A DNA stretch of 64,000 bases from Sinorhizobium alkalisoli. Its GTDB lineage: Bacteria; Pseudomonadota; Alphaproteobacteria; Rhizobiales; Rhizobiaceae. Made by a program: the position numbers and the translations under genes. The stretch is from the NCBI RefSeq assembly GCF_008932245.1, contig NZ_CP034909.1, positions 2,617,001 through 2,681,000 of the forward strand. Reading direction: 5' to 3'. Below the pieces are notes generated by a model that ran no database searches, had not been told where the DNA came from, and saw only the letters and a program-made list of their open reading frames with translations. Shown here piece by piece: positions 1 through 9,635 of the stretch. Within the stretch, counting starts at the first letter, position 1. Each line of letters opens with the position of its first letter.

Positions 1-902
1 TCGGGAGTCGTAACGACGTCGAGCGCTTCCATATTGTCGATCTGGTAACCCATGTCGGCTTCGATCAGCACCTCGCCGTCGACAACCGCGCCCGGCCGGA
101 TGTCGCCGCCGGCAATTCGGCGAATGCGCATGCCGAGCCCCGAGGCGAAGTTGAACCGACGCTCGAGCAGCAGCAGGTCCCCATTTGGCAGGAAGGCACC
201 GTCGGTCACGGCATAGGGATTGTGGCGGACCACCGTGAAGGCGCCCCGCATCGGCCCCTCCAGAATACCCGCCAGCAGATTGTCGGACGTGTCGACGCTG
301 CGCTCGGAGACGACGACCGCGGAGCCGACAAGCGGCCCATGCTTCGGTGCAATCGCAACCGTTTCAAGGCCGCCATTGTTGCGCAATTCCTCGACCGGAA
401 AGGGCAGGCTCAACTGCCTGACCGGGCGCGACGAGGAAAAACCGGGGTTGGGATAGACGTCGACCCGATGAGACTGCTCGAAGCTTACAACCGCTTCGCC
501 GTCTCTGAGCGCCAGCCCTTCGGCATCCACCCTCCATTTTTCGCGTTGAGCCGCGCCGCTGCCATCGGTCATCGAAGTGATCCTAAGATCGGTCAGCCCC
601 GAAAGACGCCCGGCATCGTCCCGTATAACGGCGCCCTCGACCCAGTGGCCGGTGTCGAGAACGGCGACGAAGGACCGGCCGTCCGGCCGGAACCGGATTG
701 ACGAAAGCGCACCGAAGAGCGAATTGGGCGAGGTCATCTCGATGCCGCCGATGAACTCGAGCGCACCGAACACGGCCGTGCCCGACCCGACCTTGAACTC
801 GGTGATCTGCCGGCTTCGCACCAAGGCGATTCCGCCAGGCGCTTCGGCCTGTACGCCGGTCGATGCGAGCATGAGCAGGACTGCAAGGGACCGGCGGAAC
901 AT
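1..902 (-). CDS. Esterase-like activity of phytase family protein (3' end missing)
   Basis: The minus frame is open from an ATG at 902 to the window edge, giving about 300 residues without a stop. The first 20 residues (MFRRSLAVLLMLASTGVQA) form a signal peptide with a plausible cleavage after AQA-like residues, so the product is probably periplasmic or secreted. Diagnostic segments of the phytase-like beta-propeller family are visible: EGLALRDGEAVVSFEQSHRV, NNGGLETVAI and DGAFLPNGDLLLLERRF. The substrate cannot be told from sequence; members of this family often have no proven phytase activity. It lies 138 bp downstream of cobT on the same strand and may share its transcript. The C-terminus is outside the window. 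Confidence 0.82.
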   Translation of the reverse strand, partial: MFRRSLAVLLMLASTGVQAEAPGGIALVRSRQITEFKVGSGTAVFGALEFIGGIEMTSPNSLFGALSSIRFRPDGRSFVAVLDTGHWVEGAVIRDDAGRLSGLTDLRITSMTDGSGAAQREKWRVDAEGLALRDGEAVVSFEQSHRVDVYPNPGFSSSRPVRQLSLPFPVEELRNNGGLETVAIAPKHGPLVGSAVVVSERSVDTSDNLLAGILEGPMRGAFTVVRHNPYAVTDGAFLPNGDLLLLERRFNFASGLGMRIRRIAGGDIRPGAVVDGEVLIEADMGYQIDNMEALDVVTTP

Positions 903-1039
903 CTACAATAAACCCTCCTGGAGAGGTGAAATCCGCCGCGCCGCCGCAAATCGCGCCGGTAACGCAATGGGCGCTACTTTGAATTGCCGTCCGTCCGGGC
1001 AAAGGCAAGCGGGGCGCGGGCGAAATTGGGGCACGCGGC

Positions 1040-2929
1040 TCACCCGGCGCGACGCAGGCGTCCGGTACGACCGCTCTCCTCTTCGAAAAGGGCCGCCAAC
1101 TGTTCCGTCATCGCCCCTGCCAGTTCGTCGGCGTCGACGATCGTCACTGCACGGCGATAATAGCGCGTCACGTCGTGGCCGATGCCGATCGCCAGCAGCT
1201 CGACCGGCGAGCGGTTCTCGATCTGCTCGATAACCGCTCGCAGGTGGCGCTCGAGATAGTTGCCCGGATTCACCGACAGCGTCGAATCATCGACCGGCGC
1301 GCCATCCGATATCATCATCAGGATGCGCCGCTGCTCGGGTCGGCCGATCAGCCTGTCATGCGCCCACATCAGCGCTTCGCCGTCGATATTCTCCTTGAGC
1401 AGGCCTTCGCGCATCATCAGGCCGAGATTGCGGCGGGCCCGGCGCCAGGGTGCGTCGGCCGATTTGTAGATGATGTGGCGCAGGTCGTTGAGGCGGCCGG
1501 GCGACTGCGGCTTGCCGCCCATCAGCCATTTCTCGCGCGATTGCCCACCCTTCCACGCCTTCGTGGTGAAGCCGAGGATCTCGGCCTTGACGCCGCAGCG
1601 CTCGAGCGTGCGGGCGAGAATGTCCGCGCAGATCGCCGCCACGGTGATCGGCCGTCCACGCATCGAGCCCGAATTGTCGATCAGCAGCGTCACGACCGTA
1701 TCGCGAAAATTCGTATCCTTCTCCCGCTTGAAAGACAGGGGCTGCATCGGATCGATGATCACGCGCTGCAGCCGGGCCGTGTCGAGATAGCCCTCCTCCA
1801 GATCGAATTCCCAGGACCGGTTCTGCTGTGCCATCAGTCGGCGCTGCAGGCGATTGGCGAGGCGGCCGACGGCCCCTTGGAGATGGGCAAGCTGTTTGTC
1901 GAGGAAGGCGCGCAAGCGGTCGAGCTCGGCCTCGTCGCAGAGTTCCTCGGCGGTGATCGTCTCGTCGAATTCCCGCGTGAAGACGGTGTAATCGACCTTC
2001 TCATTAAAATCCGCAAAAGGATGATTCGGCCGCTTGACCTCGCCGGGTGTCTCGCTCTCCTCGTCGCCTTCGTCCTGAAAGTCCTCGTCGGATATCTCGG
2101 CGCCGTCCATCTCACCTTCTTCCATCTGCTCCTCGGCAGACTGGTTCTCCTCGGCGGGCGCGGCGTCGGTCCCCTCTTCCTCCTCGCTGGCGTTTTCGTC
2201 CTGCTGCTCGCTGCGCGGCTGGTCCTCGTCGGTCTCGCTTTCCTGCTCGTCCGGCTCCAGATCGTCTTCGCCGTATTTTTCGGCTACATCCATGGAGGCA
2301 AGCATGTCGCGCACCACGCGGGCAAAAGCCTGCTGGTCGTTGACCGCCGCCGGCAGGTTCCGCACGTCGGGGGCGGCCTTCTGTTCGATGAAGTCGCGCC
2401 AGAGGTCGAGCACCTTTCCGGCGGAGCCCGGCGGTTTCTCGCCCGTCAGCTTCTCGCGCACCAGCAATGCCATCGCCTCTTCGAGCGGCGCATCCGACTG
2501 GTTCTCGATCGCACCGAAATTCGCCTTGGCGTATTTCTCCTCGAGCATCGAGGAGAGATTCGCGGCTACTCCGGGCATCCTGAGTGCACCGATCGCCTCG
2601 ACGCGTGCCTGCTCGACGGCATCAAAAATCGCGCGCGCGTCGGCCCCCTGCGGTGACATCGTCGCATGGATGCGGTCGTCATGGCAGGCCTTGCGCAACG
2701 CCATCGAGTCGCCGAGGCCACGCGCGACCGCGAGCTCATGGCGGGTGGGACGTTTGGAAAGCTCCGGAAGGCGAATACGCTCGCCGGACATGCCCGGACG
2801 CTCATTGGCGAAGGCAATCTCGAGCTCCGCATCGCCGGCGATCGAGCGGACGCAGCCGGAAAGCGCCCGCTTGAAAGGTTCGGCAGCGTTTTCCCTCGCT
2901 TGCTGGTTCGCCTTGGAATTCGAGCTCAC
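1040..2929 (-). CDS. cobT: Aerobic cobaltochelatase subunit CobT
   Basis: The 629-aa product matches the usual CobT length (about 630). CobT works with CobS as the AAA+ chaperone-like complex that, with CobN, inserts cobalt into hydrogenobyrinate a,c-diamide in aerobic B12 synthesis. A very acidic Glu/Asp-rich linker spans roughly residues 220-300. It is followed by a C-terminal VWA domain whose MIDAS motif DNSGSM is clear, with a later SDGAP segment. The start is a GTG preceded by AAGGA. The gene lies 68 bp downstream of cobS, so the two are probably co-transcribed. Confidence 0.96.
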   Translation of the reverse strand: MSSNSKANQQARENAAEPFKRALSGCVRSIAGDAELEIAFANERPGMSGERIRLPELSKRPTRHELAVARGLGDSMALRKACHDDRIHATMSPQGADARAIFDAVEQARVEAIGALRMPGVAANLSSMLEEKYAKANFGAIENQSDAPLEEAMALLVREKLTGEKPPGSAGKVLDLWRDFIEQKAAPDVRNLPAAVNDQQAFARVVRDMLASMDVAEKYGEDDLEPDEQESETDEDQPRSEQQDENASEEEEGTDAAPAEENQSAEEQMEEGEMDGAEISDEDFQDEGDEESETPGEVKRPNHPFADFNEKVDYTVFTREFDETITAEELCDEAELDRLRAFLDKQLAHLQGAVGRLANRLQRRLMAQQNRSWEFDLEEGYLDTARLQRVIIDPMQPLSFKREKDTNFRDTVVTLLIDNSGSMRGRPITVAAICADILARTLERCGVKAEILGFTTKAWKGGQSREKWLMGGKPQSPGRLNDLRHIIYKSADAPWRRARRNLGLMMREGLLKENIDGEALMWAHDRLIGRPEQRRILMMISDGAPVDDSTLSVNPGNYLERHLRAVIEQIENRSPVELLAIGIGHDVTRYYRRAVTIVDADELAGAMTEQLAALFEEESGRTGRLRRAG

Positions 2930-2984
2930 AACAGTTCCTTCTCCAGCCCGGCCCGGGCCGATCTCCGAGCGATCACCGCACCCG

Positions 2985-3005
2985 CCGCCTTAAGCAATCA
3001 GGCGG
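2985..3005 (-). other. Small hairpin across the cobS stop codon
   Basis: CCGCCT at 2985-2990 pairs with AGGCGG at 3000-3005 around a 9-base loop. The right arm lies inside the last cobS codons and the left arm is just downstream. No T-run follows on the minus strand, so this is not a standard terminator. It could tune cobS/cobT stoichiometry or protect the 3' end of cobS, but that is inference. Confidence 0.3.
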
Positions 3006-3993
3006 AGGCTTCCAGCACGATGTTGGCGGCGCTTTCCTTCAGCTCGACCCCAAAGGCGCGCTGGTAGTGCTCGGCAACCAGCGGCCGCTCCAGCTCGTCG
3101 CATTTGTTGAGGAAGGTTACGCGGAAGGCGAAGGCCACGTCGCCAAAGATGTATGCGTTTTCCGCCCAGGTGATCACCGTGCGCGGGCTCATCACCGTCG
3201 AGAGATCGCCGTTGATGAAAGCGGCGCGTGTCAGATCCGCGACGCGCACCATCTTCGATACGGTCTCGCGACCCTTGTCGGCCGCGAATCCCTTGACCTT
3301 GGCGGCGACGATGTCGACTTCCTTGTCGTGCGGCAAGTAATTGAGCGTGGTTACGATCGACCAGCGGTCCATCTGCGCCTGATTGATCTGCTGCGTGCCG
3401 TGGTAGAGACCGGTGGTGTCGCCGAGGCCGATCGTGTTGGCGGTCGCGAACAGGCGGAAGGCCGGGTGCGGGCGAATGACCCGGCTCTGGTCCAGAAGCG
3501 TCAGCCGGCCGGAGGATTCGAGTACACGCTGGATGACGAACATGACGTCCGGGCGACCGGCATCATACTCGTCGAAGACGAGCGCGACATTGTGCTGGTA
3601 GGCCCAAGGAAGAATGCCGTCCTTGAATTCCGTCACCTGCAGGCCGTCCTTGACGACGATCGCATCCTTGCCGACGAGATCGATACGGCTGACATGGCTG
3701 TCGAGATTGATACGCACGCAGGGCCAGTTCAGCCTTGCGGCCACCTGTTCGATATGGGTCGACTTGCCGGTGCCGTGATAGCCCGCAACCATGACTCGGC
3801 GATTGTGGGCGAAGCCTGCAAGAATGGCGAGTGTCGTTTCCCGGTCGAAAAGATAATCCGGATCGAGATCGGGCACATAGGCATCGCCCTTGGAATAGGC
3901 GGGAACGCGCAAATCCGTGTCGATGCCAAAAACCTCCCGGACTGAAATCGTCGTGTCGGGGAGGTTTGAAATGTCGAGGTCAATCTTGCTCAT
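2998..3993 (-). CDS. cobS: Aerobic cobaltochelatase subunit CobS
   Basis: The 331-aa AAA+ ATPase is the motor subunit of cobaltochelatase, partner of CobT and CobN. The Walker A motif GYHGTGKS, the Walker B region [10 protein letters not shown] and the sensor segment [12 protein letters not shown] are intact. The ATG at 3993 ([10 protein letters not shown]) is preferred over an adjacent in-frame ATG at 3996 because it leaves about 5 bases after the GGAG ribosome-binding site and gives the normal family length. It precedes cobT on the same strand. No cobalamin riboswitch is visible in the short upstream gap. Confidence 0.97.
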   Translation of the reverse strand: MSKIDLDISNLPDTTISVREVFGIDTDLRVPAYSKGDAYVPDLDPDYLFDRETTLAILAGFAHNRRVMVAGYHGTGKSTHIEQVAARLNWPCVRINLDSHVSRIDLVGKDAIVVKDGLQVTEFKDGILPWAYQHNVALVFDEYDAGRPDVMFVIQRVLESSGRLTLLDQSRVIRPHPAFRLFATANTIGLGDTTGLYHGTQQINQAQMDRWSIVTTLNYLPHDKEVDIVAAKVKGFAADKGRETVSKMVRVADLTRAAFINGDLSTVMSPRTVITWAENAYIFGDVAFAFRVTFLNKCDELERPLVAEHYQRAFGVELKESAANIVLEASA

Positions 3994-4069
3994 CATGTCT
4001 CCAGAGCGGCCGCCGAACGGCACCCGCGCATTCGCCTGCGAAATGTGCTTTCTGTAATAATCCGCGTTG

Positions 4070-4696
4070 TTAGCAGAAACCAGCCTGTTTTAACAATTGG
4101 TAGGCCTGAATGACGGCTCGGAAACGGTCTTCCGAGCCTCTGTCTCCGCCGTTCGCGTCGGGGTGATGCTTCTTGACGAGTTCCTTATAGGCCGCCTTGA
4201 TATCGGCCGTTGTTGCCGAGGCTGCAAGTCCGAGCGTTTCGAAGGCCTTTGCCTCGAGCGTCTTCAGCTTGCGCAGCCGCGGTTCGTGCCGGCTCGAGCG
4301 GGCGCGCGCTTCGTTGAAGAAGCCGAACGGGTCGCGCATGCGCGCCTGCGAACCCGCACTGCCGGAGCGCGTCTGCGATTGCGTGGGACCTTTCCCGGCA
4401 TTCTTGTTGACACCGACTGTCCAGGTGGGTCGATGCCCGGTCACGGCCTCCTTCTGGTAGCGCGCGATCTCGGAATCGGAGAGGCCCGAGAAATAATTGT
4501 AACCCTTGTTGTATTCCTTCACATGCTCGAAACAGAAGAGGAAATACTCGCCTTCGGCATTGCGACCGACGGGCGCCCGATGCACTCCATTCTTGTCGCA
4601 ACCGTCCCACTGGCACACGTGCACGGTCGACTCGACGCGCGCTTCGCGCTTTGGGCGCGTGCGGATGCGGTCGAAGTATTTTGAATCGAGTTTCAT
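4070..4696 (-). CDS. J-domain (DnaJ-like) co-chaperone
   Basis: The 208-aa protein has a J-domain at its C-terminus (about residues 145-205) with the signature HPD in [10 protein letters not shown]. That residue set stimulates the ATPase of an Hsp70 such as DnaK. The N-terminal half carries a conserved rhizobial segment with [20 protein letters not shown] and has no G/F or zinc-finger region, so this is a type III J protein and not DnaJ itself. Another ATG lies three codons upstream at 4705; 4696 gives the MKLDSKYFD start. It is divergent from bolA and upstream of cobS on the same strand. Confidence 0.88.
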   Translation of the reverse strand: MKLDSKYFDRIRTRPKREARVESTVHVCQWDGCDKNGVHRAPVGRNAEGEYFLFCFEHVKEYNKGYNYFSGLSDSEIARYQKEAVTGHRPTWTVGVNKNAGKGPTQSQTRSGSAGSQARMRDPFGFFNEARARSSRHEPRLRKLKTLEAKAFETLGLAASATTADIKAAYKELVKKHHPDANGGDRGSEDRFRAVIQAYQLLKQAGFC

Positions 4697-4834
4697 GGCG
4701 CACATTATGGGGTTTGCGACAGGTCACAACAAGAATTGACAAAGCGGAATGTTGCTGGCTTTGTGCGGGTATTTTGCACCATCAAGGCATCGCACGGCTG
4801 GTTGGCGCAGCAAACAGGGAAATGGGACGGAAGC

Positions 4835-5116
4835 ATGTCGCTGCAAAGCCGGATCGAGCAGAAGCTTGTGGAAGCGTTTCATCCCGAACGGCTCGCGGTC
4901 ATCAATGAGAGCCATCTTCATGCCGGCCATCAGCCGGGCTTTGACGGCGGCGGCGAGACCCATATGCGCGTCCGCATCGTCGCAAGCTCGTTTTCAGGCA
5001 TGAGCCGCGTAGCGCGCCACCGCGCCATCAATGATCTTTTGAAGCCGGAACTCGATGCCGGCCTGCACGCGCTCGCGGTCGAGCCCGCCGCCCCCGGTGA
5101 ACCGACGCGCTGGTGA
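4835..5116 (+). CDS. bolA: BolA family protein
   Basis: The 93-aa product has the compact BolA fold with the typical segments INESHLHAGH and ETHMRVRIVASSF. The conserved His is available for [2Fe-2S] sharing with monothiol glutaredoxins. BolA proteins act in iron-sulfur trafficking and iron regulation or in envelope stress morphology. The ATG at 4835 is chosen because a GGACGG-type ribosome site precedes it and the extra upstream residues are not BolA-like. It is divergent from the J-domain gene; that pairing is common in Rhizobiales. Confidence 0.92.
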   Translation: MSLQSRIEQKLVEAFHPERLAVINESHLHAGHQPGFDGGGETHMRVRIVASSFSGMSRVARHRAINDLLKPELDAGLHALAVEPAAPGEPTRW

Positions 5117-5155
5117 TCCACTTCGCCGGTAATGTTGGGAAAAGCAACGCGCCGG

Positions 5156-6460
5156 TTAAGCCGTCGGCGCGTCGTCGGCGGCACGGATGCGCAGCTTGGT
5201 GATCCGATTCTTGACTCGCTTCATGACGGTGAAGCGCTTGCCGTAAAATGTGAAAGCCTGCCGCTCCTCCGGGATGCTCTTCGATTCATGAATGACGAGG
5301 CCGGCGACCGTCGTCGCCTCTTCGTCCGGCAGCGACCAATCGAGCGCGCGGTTCAGGTCGCGGATCGGAACCGACCCATCGACGACGATCGAGCCGTCAG
5401 CCTCCTGCCGGACGCCCTGAATGTCGAGGTCGTGTTCGTCGGCTATGTCGCCGACGATCTCCTCGAGAATGTCCTCGAGCGTGACCAGCCCCTGCACCTG
5501 CCCATATTCGTCGACGACGATGGCCAGATGGAGCTTGCGGCGGAGGAAGGCGTTGAGCTGGTCCTTGAGGTTGGTCGTGTCCGGAACGAACCAGGGCTTC
5601 TGCGCAATCTTGACGATGTCCAGCGTCTGCGGCTCCACATTTGGCTCGGCCAATGCCCGCAGCAGGTCCTTTGAGTGGACGACGCCGACAATGTTGTCGG
5701 TCGAACCACGCCACAGCGGCAGTCGCGTGAACGGACTTTCGAGGATTTCCCGCACGCAAACATCAGGCGGATCGTCGGCATTGATCGCGCGCATGGCCGT
5801 GCGGTGGATCATGACGTCCGACACTTCGAGCTCGCCGAGATCAAGCACGCCGCCCAGTCGGTCGCGGTCGGCCTTGATGACCGCTCCCTCGCGATGCAGC
5901 AGGTCGACCGCGCCCCGCAATTCCTCATGGGCCGAAAGCATGGGCATGTCGGAGGCGAGATTGACGCCGAAAAGGTTCAGGATGCGCCGGACGATTGCGT
6001 TGACGAGAGACGAAGCCGGGCCGACGACCGCGACGAAGGGCCGGACCACCGGCGCCACGGTGAGGGCGAAGCGATCGGGCGAGGCGATCGCCCAGCTCTT
6101 CGGCAACACTTCGGAAAAGATGACGAGCAGCACCGTCATGGCGAACGTCGCTATCGCCACGCCGGAATCGCCGACGAGGCCGATCAGCAAGCTCGTCGTC
6201 AGCGATGATGCGAGAATATTGACGAGGTTGTTGCCGATGAGCAGGGTGCCGATCAGGCGATCGCGCCGCTCGATCAGCCGGTTGACGATCCCCGCCCGCT
6301 CGTCGCCATTGCTTTCGAGCGTGTGCATGCGCGACCGGGAGGCGGCGGTCAAGGCGGTCTCGGACCCGGAGAAGAATGCCGAGAGCACGAGAAGAGCGGT
6401 GACGGAAACCAGGGATAGCCAATAGTCCGCCACGAAGGTCAATAAAGTGTCGCTGCTCAT
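5156..6460 (-). CDS. HlyC/CorC (CNNM) family transporter with CBS domains
   Basis: The 434-aa integral membrane protein starts with a DUF21/CNNM transmembrane module (about residues 10-190), containing the segment SAFFSGSETALTAASRSRM. A CBS pair follows (about 205-335, with DVMIHRT and VVDEYGQVQGLVTLEDILEEIVGDI), then a C-terminal CorC/HlyC domain (about 350-430). Bacterial homologues are linked to Mg2+ or Co2+ efflux; older annotations call them hemolysins. Its ATG overlaps the aroB stop codon by four bases (ATGA), so it is translationally coupled as the third gene of aroK-aroB. Confidence 0.92.
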   Translation of the reverse strand: MSSDTLLTFVADYWLSLVSVTALLVLSAFFSGSETALTAASRSRMHTLESNGDERAGIVNRLIERRDRLIGTLLIGNNLVNILASSLTTSLLIGLVGDSGVAIATFAMTVLLVIFSEVLPKSWAIASPDRFALTVAPVVRPFVAVVGPASSLVNAIVRRILNLFGVNLASDMPMLSAHEELRGAVDLLHREGAVIKADRDRLGGVLDLGELEVSDVMIHRTAMRAINADDPPDVCVREILESPFTRLPLWRGSTDNIVGVVHSKDLLRALAEPNVEPQTLDIVKIAQKPWFVPDTTNLKDQLNAFLRRKLHLAIVVDEYGQVQGLVTLEDILEEIVGDIADEHDLDIQGVRQEADGSIVVDGSVPIRDLNRALDWSLPDEEATTVAGLVIHESKSIPEERQAFTFYGKRFTVMKRVKNRITKLRIRAADDAPTA

Positions 6461-7587
6461 TGCGGGTGCTTTTCCTTAAGAAAGCTCAAGACTTCGGAGG
6501 CCGGCACGTCGTCGGCCACGAAGGAATGCCCGATGCCGCGCGTAAGAATGAAGGTGAGCTTGCCGCCCTTCACTTTCTTGTCCTGGGCGATCGCCTCCAT
6601 CAACCGCTCCGCCGGCGGCAGCATCCCGGGGATATCTGCCATCCGCGTCGGCAGTCCGACTGCCCTGAGATGGGCTTCTACCCGACGCGCATCGTCCGGG
6701 CTCGCGAGATTCATCCGCGCGGAGAATTCGTACGCCAGTACCATGCCGACCGCGACGCCCTCTCCGTGCACCAGACGGTGGCTATCATATTCAGTGGCTG
6801 CTTCGAGCGCATGTCCGAAAGTATGGCCGAGATTGAGGAGCGCCCGCAGGCCGTTCTCGCGCTCGTCCGCCGCCACGACATCGGCCTTTGCCTGGCAGCT
6901 TACGGCAATCGCCTCAATCCGCGCGCCCCCCCCGGCGAAGACCGCCTGCCAATTCTGTTCCAGCCAATGGAAGAATTCAGGCTTGTCGATCAAACCGTAT
7001 TTCGCAACCTCCGCATAACCGGCACGGAATTCACGCTGGCTCAGCGTGTCGAGCACGCCCGTGTCGGCCAGGACGAGGTCCGGCTGATGGAAGACGCCGA
7101 TCAGGTTCTTTCCGTGCGGCGAGTTGATGCCGGTCTTGCCGCCGACGGAGGAATCCACCTGGGCCAGTAGCGAGGTCGGGATCTGGATGAAGCGCGAACC
7201 GCGGCGCACAATGCCGGCGGCAAAGCCCGTGAGATCGCCGATCACGCCGCCACCGAGCGCGATCACCGCGTCATTGCGCTCGATCCTGGCGCCGAGAATG
7301 GCGTCGCAAACCGGTATGAGGCAATCGAAGCTCTTGGTCTTCTCACCCGCGGGCAGCACCAGCGAGACGGCCTCGATGCCGCTTTGCGCTAGACTCGCCA
7401 TCAGCGTTTCGAGGTAACGCGGCGCGACATTCTCATCGGTGATGACGGCCACCCTGCGGCCCTTGAGGCGTGCGGCGATCTCCCGACCCGCCTCCGCGAT
7501 CAGCCCGGGGCCGATGAGGATGTCATAGGACCGGTCTCCGAGATTCACGCGGACCGAGCGTTCGGCGGGGATCATCTGGCTCATCAT
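6457..7587 (-). CDS. aroB: 3-dehydroquinate synthase
   Basis: The 376-aa enzyme converts DAHP to 3-dehydroquinate, the second step of the shikimate pathway. Family marks are present: the NAD-binding ALGGGVIGDLTGFAA, the segment QVDSSVGGKTGIN with the catalytic Lys, and the metal-binding GHTFGHALE. The ATG at 7587 overlaps the aroK stop codon (ATGA) and is preferred to an ATG seven codons upstream. It sits between aroK and the CorC-like gene, with four-base overlaps at both ends, a tight operon. Confidence 0.97.
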   Translation of the reverse strand: MMSQMIPAERSVRVNLGDRSYDILIGPGLIAEAGREIAARLKGRRVAVITDENVAPRYLETLMASLAQSGIEAVSLVLPAGEKTKSFDCLIPVCDAILGARIERNDAVIALGGGVIGDLTGFAAGIVRRGSRFIQIPTSLLAQVDSSVGGKTGINSPHGKNLIGVFHQPDLVLADTGVLDTLSQREFRAGYAEVAKYGLIDKPEFFHWLEQNWQAVFAGGGARIEAIAVSCQAKADVVAADERENGLRALLNLGHTFGHALEAATEYDSHRLVHGEGVAVGMVLAYEFSARMNLASPDDARRVEAHLRAVGLPTRMADIPGMLPPAERLMEAIAQDKKVKGGKLTFILTRGIGHSFVADDVPASEVLSFLKEKHPQ

Positions 7588-8171
7588 GGGGTCTCGGCTT
7601 TCTTGCAATCGGCGATGGCGGCGAGGACCTCCTCGACCATCGTTTCCTTCTTCACGTCGCGCGAGAGGACGACGAGGTCCGCCTCGGCATAGATCGGATA
7701 GCGCGCCCGCATCAGGTTTTCGAGCGTCTGTTTGGGATTTTCCGTTTTCAGAAGCGGTCGGGTGTCGCGCTTGTTCACCCGCTCCCAGAGCACCTCGAGT
7801 TCGGCATTGAGCCAGACCGTCAGCCCGCCCTTCTTGATCTGCCGCCGCGAGCGCTCGTTGACATAGGCTCCGCCGCCAGTCGAGACGACACGTGGCCCCG
7901 ACCGCAACAGACGTTTCAGCACACGCGCCTCGAGCGCCCGGAACTCTTCCTCGCCATAGGCGGTGAAAAGTTCGCTGATCGTCATGCGCGAAACCCGCTC
8001 GATCTCGTGGTCGGAGTCGACGAAGGGAACGCCGAGCGCCTGGGCCGTCATCCGGCCGATCGCCGATTTACCCGCTCCCATCAGGCCGATGAAGATGAGA
8101 TTGCGCCTACCGAGGGCGCGCTTCGCCCGCTCGGCAAGCGTCGCGGAAACCGGTTCGGTAACGTCGTTCAT
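7584..8171 (-). CDS. aroK: Shikimate kinase
   Basis: The 195-aa kinase phosphorylates shikimate at the 3-OH using ATP. The Walker A motif GLMGAGKSAIG lies near residue 30, followed by DSDHEIE (shikimate-binding Asp), the STGGGAYV segment and the LID-region Arg in RDTRPLL. The N-terminus has about 20 extra residues compared with the minimal enzyme, normal in rhizobia. It is the first gene of the aroK-aroB-CNNM operon. Confidence 0.96.
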   Translation of the reverse strand: MNDVTEPVSATLAERAKRALGRRNLIFIGLMGAGKSAIGRMTAQALGVPFVDSDHEIERVSRMTISELFTAYGEEEFRALEARVLKRLLRSGPRVVSTGGGAYVNERSRRQIKKGGLTVWLNAELEVLWERVNKRDTRPLLKTENPKQTLENLMRARYPIYAEADLVVLSRDVKKETMVEEVLAAIADCKKAETP

Positions 8172-8485
8172 TGCGCTTCATATTCCCCATTCCATTCCGG
8201 TATCGACAAATCGGCGAAGGGCGTCAAGTCGTCGCCAAGGGCCGCCGGGCGCTTCGTGGACGCGCTGTCGGGGGGTATTCATATTGTCGTCCTGGCCCTT
8301 TCAATGCGCAAATGTCGCAAGCGCATCTTGAGCGGTAGCGCAGCATCTGGCACGGATGAAAGGGTCTCGGCTGCATGACTCCCTGCTCAACTTCGCTTTG
8401 GGGACAAGGACATGCAGCGTTTCAACATGCTACAGCGACCTTTGCGCATCGGAAAAGGAGTCGCGGCGCTGTAGAGGAGATCGAA
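8172..8485. other. Intergenic region aroK / 49-aa gene
   Basis: This 314-bp gap between divergent genes holds the upstream region of aroK and, at its right end, a copy of the dispersed palindromic repeat (8405-8474). No convincing ORF, tRNA or strong terminator is seen in the rest. Confidence 0.6.
8405..8474 (+). repeat. Dispersed intergenic palindromic repeat, copy 1
   Basis: The core 8430-8474 starts CTACAGCGACCTTTGCGC and ends GGCGCTGTAG, forming an imperfect stem-loop. It is preceded by a conserved tail AAGGACATGCAGCG. The same tail-plus-core order occurs at 28922-28995 and, inverted, at 61228-61301. The copy lies only 12 bp before the start of the 49-aa gene, so it is probably in its leader. 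Confidence 0.75.
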
Positions 8486-8635
8486 ATGCCGACCCTGTTC
8501 CGATTCCTGTTCTTCTGCGCCGTCGTCGCCGGCATGGTCTATGCTACGATGCTGGCGCTCGTCACCTTCGTCGAGCCGGTGGAGCGGGACGTTACCGTGC
8601 GCATCCCCTCCGAGCGGATCAACGAGCCGCAATGA
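8486..8635 (+). CDS. Small single-pass membrane protein, 49 aa
   Basis: The product has one hydrophobic segment (about residues 4-28, [20 protein letters not shown]) followed by a short charged tail ending [17 protein letters not shown] precedes the ATG. The stop codon overlaps the xerD start (ATGA), which strongly suggests it is a translated gene coupled to xerD. I do not recognise the family. The tail would lie in the periplasm or the cytoplasm depending on topology, which is not clear. Confidence 0.6.
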   Translation: MPTLFRFLFFCAVVAGMVYATMLALVTFVEPVERDVTVRIPSERINEPQ

Positions 8636-9573
8636 TGGATCTCTCAGAAGCGCACCTCGAAGCCTTTCTCGAGATGATGAGCGCCGAACGCGGCGCCGCA
8701 GTGAACACGCTTCAATCCTATGAGCGCGACCTCAAGGACGCTCTTTCTTTCCTACGCTCGCGCGGCGCGCGGCTGGGCGAGGCCTCCCCCGATGACCTGC
8801 GGCATTATCTTGCCCACCTCGCCAAAGAGGGCTTCAAGTCCTCATCGCAGGCACGCCGCCTCTCCTCACTCAGGCAATTTTACAAGTTCCTCTATGCCGA
8901 AGGCCTGCGTAGCGACGATCCGACGGGCATTCTCGACGCGCCGAAAAAGGCGCGCGCGCTGCCGAAGACGCTGAGCGTCGACGACGTCACCCGGCTCATC
9001 GGCCAGGCGGAGGCAGAGGCGGCGGCCGGCGGCGAGGATGCGCTCGCGAAACTGCGCATGCACGCGCTGATCGAGCTTCTCTACGCCACCGGCATGCGCG
9101 TCAGCGAATTGGTATCGCTGCCGGCGAGTGTGCTTTCGCAAAACGGCCGCTTTCTGGTGATCCGCGGCAAGGGCAACAAGGAAAGGCTGGTGCCGCTCTC
9201 GCAGGCAGCGATGCGCGCCATGCGCAGCTATGGCGATGCCCTGCGGCAAGGAGGGAGCACGGAGGAGAGCCCCTGGCTGTTTCCCTCCTATGGCAAATCC
9301 GGCCACCTGCCGCGCCAGGTCTTTGCCCGCGACTTGAAGAGCCTCGCCGCACGCGCCGGCATTCGGGTGGCAGCGATCTCTCCGCACGTGCTCCGCCATG
9401 CTTTCGCCAGTCATCTTCTCGCAAACGGTGCCGACCTTCGCGCCGTGCAGGAACTGCTCGGCCACTCAGACATCTCGACGACACAAATCTACACGCATGT
9501 GCTGGAAGAACGGTTGCACGAGCTCGTCCAAAACCATCACCCCCTTGCCAAACAGGCGAAAAAACAGGATTAG
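8632..9573 (+). CDS. xerD: Site-specific tyrosine recombinase XerD
   Basis: The 313-aa recombinase resolves chromosome dimers at dif together with XerC. An N-terminal SAM-like core-binding domain (residues 1-95) is followed by the catalytic domain with Arg in ATGMRVSEL, Lys in [17 protein letters not shown], the His of [11 protein letters not shown] and the nucleophile Tyr in IYTHV. A complete catalytic set is therefore visible. Two adjacent in-frame ATGs (8632 and 8635) overlap the stop of the upstream 49-aa gene. No phage genes are nearby, so it is the housekeeping enzyme, not an integrase of an island. Confidence 0.94.
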   Translation: MMDLSEAHLEAFLEMMSAERGAAVNTLQSYERDLKDALSFLRSRGARLGEASPDDLRHYLAHLAKEGFKSSSQARRLSSLRQFYKFLYAEGLRSDDPTGILDAPKKARALPKTLSVDDVTRLIGQAEAEAAAGGEDALAKLRMHALIELLYATGMRVSELVSLPASVLSQNGRFLVIRGKGNKERLVPLSQAAMRAMRSYGDALRQGGSTEESPWLFPSYGKSGHLPRQVFARDLKSLAARAGIRVAAISPHVLRHAFASHLLANGADLRAVQELLGHSDISTTQIYTHVLEERLHELVQNHHPLAKQAKKQD

Positions 9574-9635
9574 GTCCGCCGGACAGTTGGCGAGGCCGGG
9601 CAGTCCTCGTCGCAAAACGATCGGAAACGCATCTC

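Noticed and set aside
1175..2656. 493-codon plus-strand frame opposite cobT
   Set aside because: Antisense shadow of cobT in GC-rich DNA; no ribosome site or recognisable domain.
3067..3945. 292-codon plus-strand frame opposite cobS
   Set aside because: Mirror of the CobS reading frame; no family match by eye.
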